Assembly (NCBI GenBank): GCA_021158865.1
Contig: JAGGSX010000023.1
Location: 1 to 7,674 of the forward strand
Source: Thermoplasmata archaeon
GTDB lineage: Archaea; Thermoplasmatota; E2; UBA202; JdFR-43
DNA length: 7,674 bases
Direction of reading: 5' to 3'
Shown here: in pieces, positions 4,460-7,674 of the stretch
Numbering within the stretch: the first letter of the stretch is position 1
Layout of the letters: every line of letters starts with the position of its first letter
Translations under genes and position numbers: made by a program
The notes under the pieces: generated by a model
Seen by the model: only the letters and a program-made list of their open reading frames with translations
Told to the model about the DNA's origin: nothing
Databases searched by the model: none

Positions 4460-6285
4460 GAATAGCCGCCTATATGCAAACTTGGGTCTCCAAGTAATGT
4501 GAATCCTTCAATTGTATGCAATTGCCATCTCTCAGAAAGGCAGTTGAATGTATCTGCATATTTAATTAATGAATAACCAAATGCATCTCCAAGAGTGGTC
4601 AATCCTTTAGCATATCCATGGAAAAATTCCAGCTCTATATATCCATAACCATCCTCGACACAATCTGGCTCATTTATACCATCTCCATCTAAATCTCCTT
4701 CTTCACCAGGCGTGGCTACAGGAAAGCATGAGAAACCAAGAGTGGCTATGGAGCCGCCGCCGAGCTTGCGGGCAAACCACCAGCTTAGCCCTTCTGGAAC
4801 TGGAATTCCGCCAGTCCATGGATGAATAGTAAGGCTGACATTGAACATTGCAGTATGGCACCCTCCAAATACCATTATCGGATAGCCTTTATTGAAAAAT
4901 GAAGGTGCATCAAATATGCTCAATCCCTTCTGCCAGTGATTAAAATCATTTGGTTTATGCGTTGACCAATAAATTGGGCTTCCATGACCGTGGCAATGGA
5001 CAAATGTTGCTCCTTCTCCAAGAGCTTTTTTAATGTTGTATGGTGTAACATCTTCCTGTGATGCCCATACTTTTTTGCTTTCAAATCCCAAATTTTTTAG
5101 GTAGTTTATTGTTTTATTTGTCACAACTTCTCCCTCATAATAATTTGTATTTGGGTCTTCAAAATTGTCTCCTCCCACAGCCACAACTTTTTTGTATGGC
5201 AATGGACTGTCTTCGTATTCAATTATCTTTCCTATCATAATTTTTGCTTCTATTTCATTTCTGCATGCAAGTCTTCCAACATAAACATCAGGATACAAAT
5301 CCATTGTATCTATTATATTTCTATTTTTGAGCCATTCTCCATATATTCCATTACCATTGCTATCCCACGAAGAAAAGTTGTAATTTCCATCATATATGTC
5401 AGCAAAATATAAATCGCTGGCATACTGGCTTTCGTCAGCCCAGAATGTATGGACATATCTAACTGGCACATACCAATCTTCTTTTAAACCAGGTTTTCTT
5501 CCTCCAAGCAACAGAACATATTTTATTCCATATTGCTCTATTGCATCTTTGATATAATATTTCAATTTTTCTGCATTGTCACGCCCTTTCTGAATATTTT
5601 CTATATCCTGCATATTAACAACTTTTGTCTTTATTCCATTGCTTTCTTTATGCTGTGCCAATTGATTTGCTTCATCAATGAATTTTTGTGGAGTTACTAT
5701 AAGCAAATCATAGGCATTGTTATTAAAAATGCTTTTTTCTGGCTCTTTATATTCAATTTTTATATTAAAATTGCCTGCATAAATCACATCGCCTTTAACG
5801 TATCGAGCTGGATAAAGATTTATCTTTAGAATTGTATGGTGATTGCCATTTATCAATCCAGAATGAATTTCATATCCATACCATCTTTCTGGATAAATCA
5901 TGTTTTTATCATACATTGGATATTCAATTTTATTATCCTCCATGCAAGGTGGAACAGGAGTATATGATGGCATTAAATTTAATTTTCCAATATCATTTTT
6001 CTCATGTATGCTTACATTAACTTTTATTTTTGTTCCAGCAGGAAATAAATATATTTTTGTATAAACAGGAATAACTGGTTTATGTGGGGCTATAATAGAA
6101 GAACAATTGTCTATATTGAGCAAATAAAAACCATTTTTTTGTATTATTTTTGGCTGGCTGAATGTTTTTTCAAGGTTAATACAATTCTTTTCCGTGCTTG
6201 CATTGTTTCCGTTATTTCCATTAAGTGTGGCAATTCCATTCATGGTCAGCAACAACAAAACAATGCCAATAGCGAGAGATTTCAT
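4456..6285 (-). CDS. Secreted C25 (gingipain-like) cysteine peptidase
   Basis: The 609-residue protein starts with Lys and a hydrophobic run (IGIVLLLLTMNG, about 6-17) ending near IATLNG, a Sec signal peptide, so it is exported. Residues 35-185 resemble the gingipain propeptide, ending in the typical YPARYVKGDVIYAGNFNIKI region. The peptidase domain begins at YDLLIVTP (192-199) and includes VLLLGG (257-262), DLYFADIYDGNY (291-302), YPDVYVGRLACR (331-342), FVHCHGHGSP (428-437) and MVFGGCHTAMF (471-481). His434 and Cys476 are the likely catalytic pair. Two Asp/Asn-rich loops, DSNGNG (308-313) and DLDGDG (531-536), look like calcium sites. The chain stops at GDPSLHIGGYS, soon after the GDPS motif that usually closes the catalytic domain, with no C-terminal adhesion, sorting or membrane segment. 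It probably supplies peptides from external protein; the specificity is not known. The gene is leaderless and heads an operon with hjc. Confidence 0.92.
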   Translation of the reverse strand: MKSLAIGIVLLLLTMNGIATLNGNNGNNASTEKNCINLEKTFSQPKIIQKNGFYLLNIDNCSSIIAPHKPVIPVYTKIYLFPAGTKIKVNVSIHEKNDIGKLNLMPSYTPVPPCMEDNKIEYPMYDKNMIYPERWYGYEIHSGLINGNHHTILKINLYPARYVKGDVIYAGNFNIKIEYKEPEKSIFNNNAYDLLIVTPQKFIDEANQLAQHKESNGIKTKVVNMQDIENIQKGRDNAEKLKYYIKDAIEQYGIKYVLLLGGRKPGLKEDWYVPVRYVHTFWADESQYASDLYFADIYDGNYNFSSWDSNGNGIYGEWLKNRNIIDTMDLYPDVYVGRLACRNEIEAKIMIGKIIEYEDSPLPYKKVVAVGGDNFEDPNTNYYEGEVVTNKTINYLKNLGFESKKVWASQEDVTPYNIKKALGEGATFVHCHGHGSPIYWSTHKPNDFNHWQKGLSIFDAPSFFNKGYPIMVFGGCHTAMFNVSLTIHPWTGGIPVPEGLSWWFARKLGGGSIATLGFSCFPVATPGEEGDLDGDGINEPDCVEDGYGYIELEFFHGYAKGLTTLGDAFGYSLIKYADTFNCLSERWQLHTIEGFTLLGDPSLHIGGYS

Positions 6286-6304
6286 GTTACAATATATAGA
6301 TAAT

Positions 6305-6313
6305 ATTTTTAAA
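6305..6313 (-). promoter_or_regulatory. Probable TATA box of the C25 peptidase gene
   Basis: The minus strand reads TTTAAAAAT at positions -28 to -20 from the ATG at 6285, placing the transcription start at or next to the ATG. No Shine-Dalgarno site precedes the ATG, so the peptidase-hjc mRNA looks leaderless. The divergent DUF106 promoter is about 60 bases away. Confidence 0.5.
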
Positions 6314-6367
6314 TTTTGTTAATTGTATATTTTGGTAGATACACATTATTGCCTAACAATTCTAAAA

Positions 6368-6378
6368 GTATATAAAAT
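6368..6378 (+). promoter_or_regulatory. Probable TATA box of the DUF106-cmk operon
   Basis: GTATATAAAAT is a near-consensus archaeal TATA box centred about 26 bases before the ATG at 6399. A transcript would begin at that ATG, which excludes the in-frame TTG at 6390 as the start because it would lie upstream of the mRNA end. There is no ribosome binding site. Confidence 0.7.
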
Positions 6379-6398
6379 ACCTTAATATATTGGATAGA

Positions 6399-7001
6399 AT
6401 GGCAAAACAGCAATCTTCAATGGGTTTCTTTCTTCTGCTAATGCTATCTCTGCTAATCTTATTTGACCAAAAAACAAGGAGTGGACTTGCAAATATAGTG
6501 AATTATGCTTTTTATCCTCTATTTGGGTTTGGATATAAATATCCAGTCCTAACAATTTTTTTAGCTGGTTCAATTGTAATAATAATATCTGCTTTAATAA
6601 GGCATTACTCTGTAAATTGGGTAGAAATGGCAAAGATGCAAAATATGGTTTCGGCATTTCAAAAAAAATATAGAGAAGCATTGAAAAGCCAGAATAAATA
6701 TAAAATAAAAAAGATGCAGAAATTGCAGGCAGAAATTATGAAAAAACAGCAGGAGGTTTCTTCCAGTCAGATGAAATTAATGCCCATAACTCTGATAATA
6801 TTTGTTCCAATTTTCACTTGGATATGGGAATTTTTGATGAAAGCACCTCATTATTATTTCGATACTCCATGGAAGATGCATATAAATTTATTCTCATCCC
6901 ACTTTCTCCTTCCAAACTGGATTTTGCTTTATACTCTCCTTTCGATACCCCTCACACAAGTCATACAATATCTATTAAGATTGAGATGGCTGGAGCAATA
7001 A
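6399..7001 (+). CDS. DUF106/EMC3-like membrane protein (Oxa1 superfamily insertase)
   Basis: This 200-residue integral membrane protein is of the archaeal DUF106 (EMC3/TMCO1) family, related to YidC, Oxa1 and Get1 and represented by the Methanocaldococcus Ylp1 protein; members are thought to help insert membrane proteins. Predicted membrane segments are at about 9-22, 47-69, 128-147 and 173-193. Between the second and third lies a charged helical region (about 75-122: YREALKSQNKYKIKKMQKLQ), the cytosolic coiled coil expected of the superfamily, with the polar MKLMP start of the third segment. The ATG at 6399 is chosen over a TTG at 6390 because of the TATA spacing. The next gene, cmk, starts inside it, overlapping by 16 bases. 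This pairing is a conserved archaeal order, but the secY and adk genes that often precede it are missing; the C25 gene diverges from here instead. Confidence 0.9.
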   Translation: MAKQQSSMGFFLLLMLSLLILFDQKTRSGLANIVNYAFYPLFGFGYKYPVLTIFLAGSIVIIISALIRHYSVNWVEMAKMQNMVSAFQKKYREALKSQNKYKIKKMQKLQAEIMKKQQEVSSSQMKLMPITLIIFVPIFTWIWEFLMKAPHYYFDTPWKMHINLFSSHFLLPNWILLYTLLSIPLTQVIQYLLRLRWLEQ

Positions 7002-7516
7002 CAATAAGCGGGCTGCCGGGCAGCGGCACCTCCACAGTGGCGGATTTGCTACATAAAAAACTTGGTTTTAAATATGTTAATGTTGGAAATCTTTTCCGTG
7101 AATTGGCAGATAAATACAAAATGAGTTTACAGGATTTTGAAGAATATTGCGAAAACAATTCTGAGATAGACATTGAGTTGGATAGAAAACAGGAAAACAT
7201 TTTGAAAAAGGGGGATGTAATACTTGAAGGAAGGCTTTCAGGATGGATAGCTCACATTAAAAAAATACCATCAATCAAAATATGGTTTGACTGCAATGAA
7301 GATGAAAGAGTAAAAAGGATTATAAATAGAGAGGGTGGAGATTTTTTTGAAAAAAAGAAGGAGATGAGGGAAAGGCAGGAAAGCGAGAAGAGAAGATATT
7401 TAAAATTTTATGGAATAGATTTGGATGACAAAAGCATATATGACATTGTTATAGATACAACATATATGAAACCAGAAGATATTGTAGAAAAAATAATGAA
7501 TGAATTACAAAAATAA
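6986..7516 (+). CDS. cmk: Cytidylate kinase, archaeal type
   Basis: This 176-residue cytoplasmic P-loop kinase phosphorylates CMP and dCMP with ATP in pyrimidine nucleotide recycling. The Walker A loop is SGLPGSGTSTVA (8-19). NVGNLFRELA (32-41) and the acidic DIELDRKQ (62-69) match the substrate-binding region, EGRLSGW (81-87) matches the archaeal EGRL motif, and REGGDFFEKKKEMRERQESE (115-134) the arginine-rich lid region. The length agrees with the archaeal family of about 180. The frame is open upstream to 6818, but that extension lies wholly inside the DUF106 gene in another frame. The ATG at 6986 puts the P-loop at the expected position and is retained, giving a 16-base overlap that suggests coupled translation. 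The gene ends 12 bases inside the convergent trm1. Confidence 0.94.
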   Translation: MAGAITISGLPGSGTSTVADLLHKKLGFKYVNVGNLFRELADKYKMSLQDFEEYCENNSEIDIELDRKQENILKKGDVILEGRLSGWIAHIKKIPSIKIWFDCNEDERVKRIINREGGDFFEKKKEMRERQESEKRRYLKFYGIDLDDKSIYDIVIDTTYMKPEDIVEKIMNELQK

Positions 7517-7674
7517 TTCTTTTATTACATGATAAGGTGCATCTGTTTTAAATGCAGTACCTTCAAAATGGCTTCTACCTGCATTATAGCCAGCCAATTT
7601 CAATTTTTCGATTAATTTTTTTATTGGAATTTGTTTTGTTCCCAGCTCTTTAGCTATTTTGTCGCTTCTATAAT
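7505..7674 (-). CDS. trm1: tRNA (guanine-26,N2)-dimethyltransferase, C-terminal part only
   Basis: On the minus strand an open frame enters from the right edge and ends at TAA (7507-7505), giving 55 residues. It contains DKIAKELGTKQIPIKKLIEK, then AGYNAGRSHFEGTAFKTDAP. The Gly-x-x-x-x-R-(S/T)-H-F followed by G-x-(x)-(F/I)-K-T-D-A-P block is the hallmark end of Trm1, which dimethylates G26 of tRNA using S-adenosylmethionine. Only the C-terminal domain is inside the window; the SAM-binding Rossmann domain would lie beyond it. The last four codons plus the stop lie on or over the end of cmk, a 12-base tail-to-tail overlap. This is a consumer of the product of mat, though the two are more than 6 kb apart. 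Confidence 0.85.
   Translation of the reverse strand, partial: YRSDKIAKELGTKQIPIKKLIEKLKLAGYNAGRSHFEGTAFKTDAPYHVIKELFL

Noticed and set aside
6818..6985. Upstream extension of cmk to an ATG at 6818
   Set aside because: The 56 extra residues lie entirely over the DUF106 gene in another frame, have no family similarity, and would push the P-loop far from its usual N-terminal position.
1..7674. CRISPR array, tRNA, rRNA or integrase attachment site
   Set aside because: I saw no regularly spaced direct repeats, no cloverleaf-like sequence and no integrase gene anywhere in the window.

Overview
The window is AT-rich DNA from an archaeon. The signs are an archaeal-type methionine adenosyltransferase, an Hjc-type Holliday junction resolvase, a DUF106/EMC3-like Oxa1-superfamily membrane protein next to cytidylate kinase, the C-terminal end of a Trm1 tRNA methyltransferase, a DUF2250 winged-helix protein, and TATA boxes centred about 24-28 bases upstream of several ATG codons (leaderless transcription). 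The secreted C25 (gingipain-like) peptidase would suit an uncultured, peptide-degrading euryarchaeote, perhaps of the Thermoplasmatota. That placement is inference and was not tested.

Layout, left to right. (1) 1-61: the first 20 codons of a minus-strand gene with a strong Shine-Dalgarno site; it is divergent from mat. (2) 172-1338: mat, the SAM synthetase, from a leaderless promoter. (3) 1339-1905, minus: an unrecognised lysine-rich protein, tail to tail with mat. (4) 1906-2220: a gene-free stretch with promoter signals, a TGTTACC inverted repeat and a perfect 6+6 palindrome upstream of paaK. (5) 2221-3959: paaK (arylacetate-CoA ligase) translationally coupled to a DUF2250 winged-helix protein. 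(6) 6285-3956, minus: a secreted C25 cysteine peptidase coupled to hjc. (7) 6399-7516: the DUF106/EMC3-like protein overlapping cmk. (8) 7505-7674, minus: the C-terminal 55 residues of Trm1, overlapping the end of cmk by 12 bases.

The window is very compact. Successive genes overlap by 4 to 16 bases at five junctions, and mat abuts its convergent neighbour with no gap. I see no complete defence system, CRISPR array, tRNA or rRNA. The most interesting structure is a 47-base element, 33 of 47 identical, lying just upstream of both mat and the unknown convergent gene, in the same orientation and nearly the same distance from each ATG. It is either a shared control site, which would tie the unknown gene to SAM metabolism, or the remnant of a repeated or mobile sequence. 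The other points worth following are the coupling of an exported protease to a DNA resolvase, and the replacement of the usual secY-adk neighbourhood of DUF106-cmk by that protease operon.
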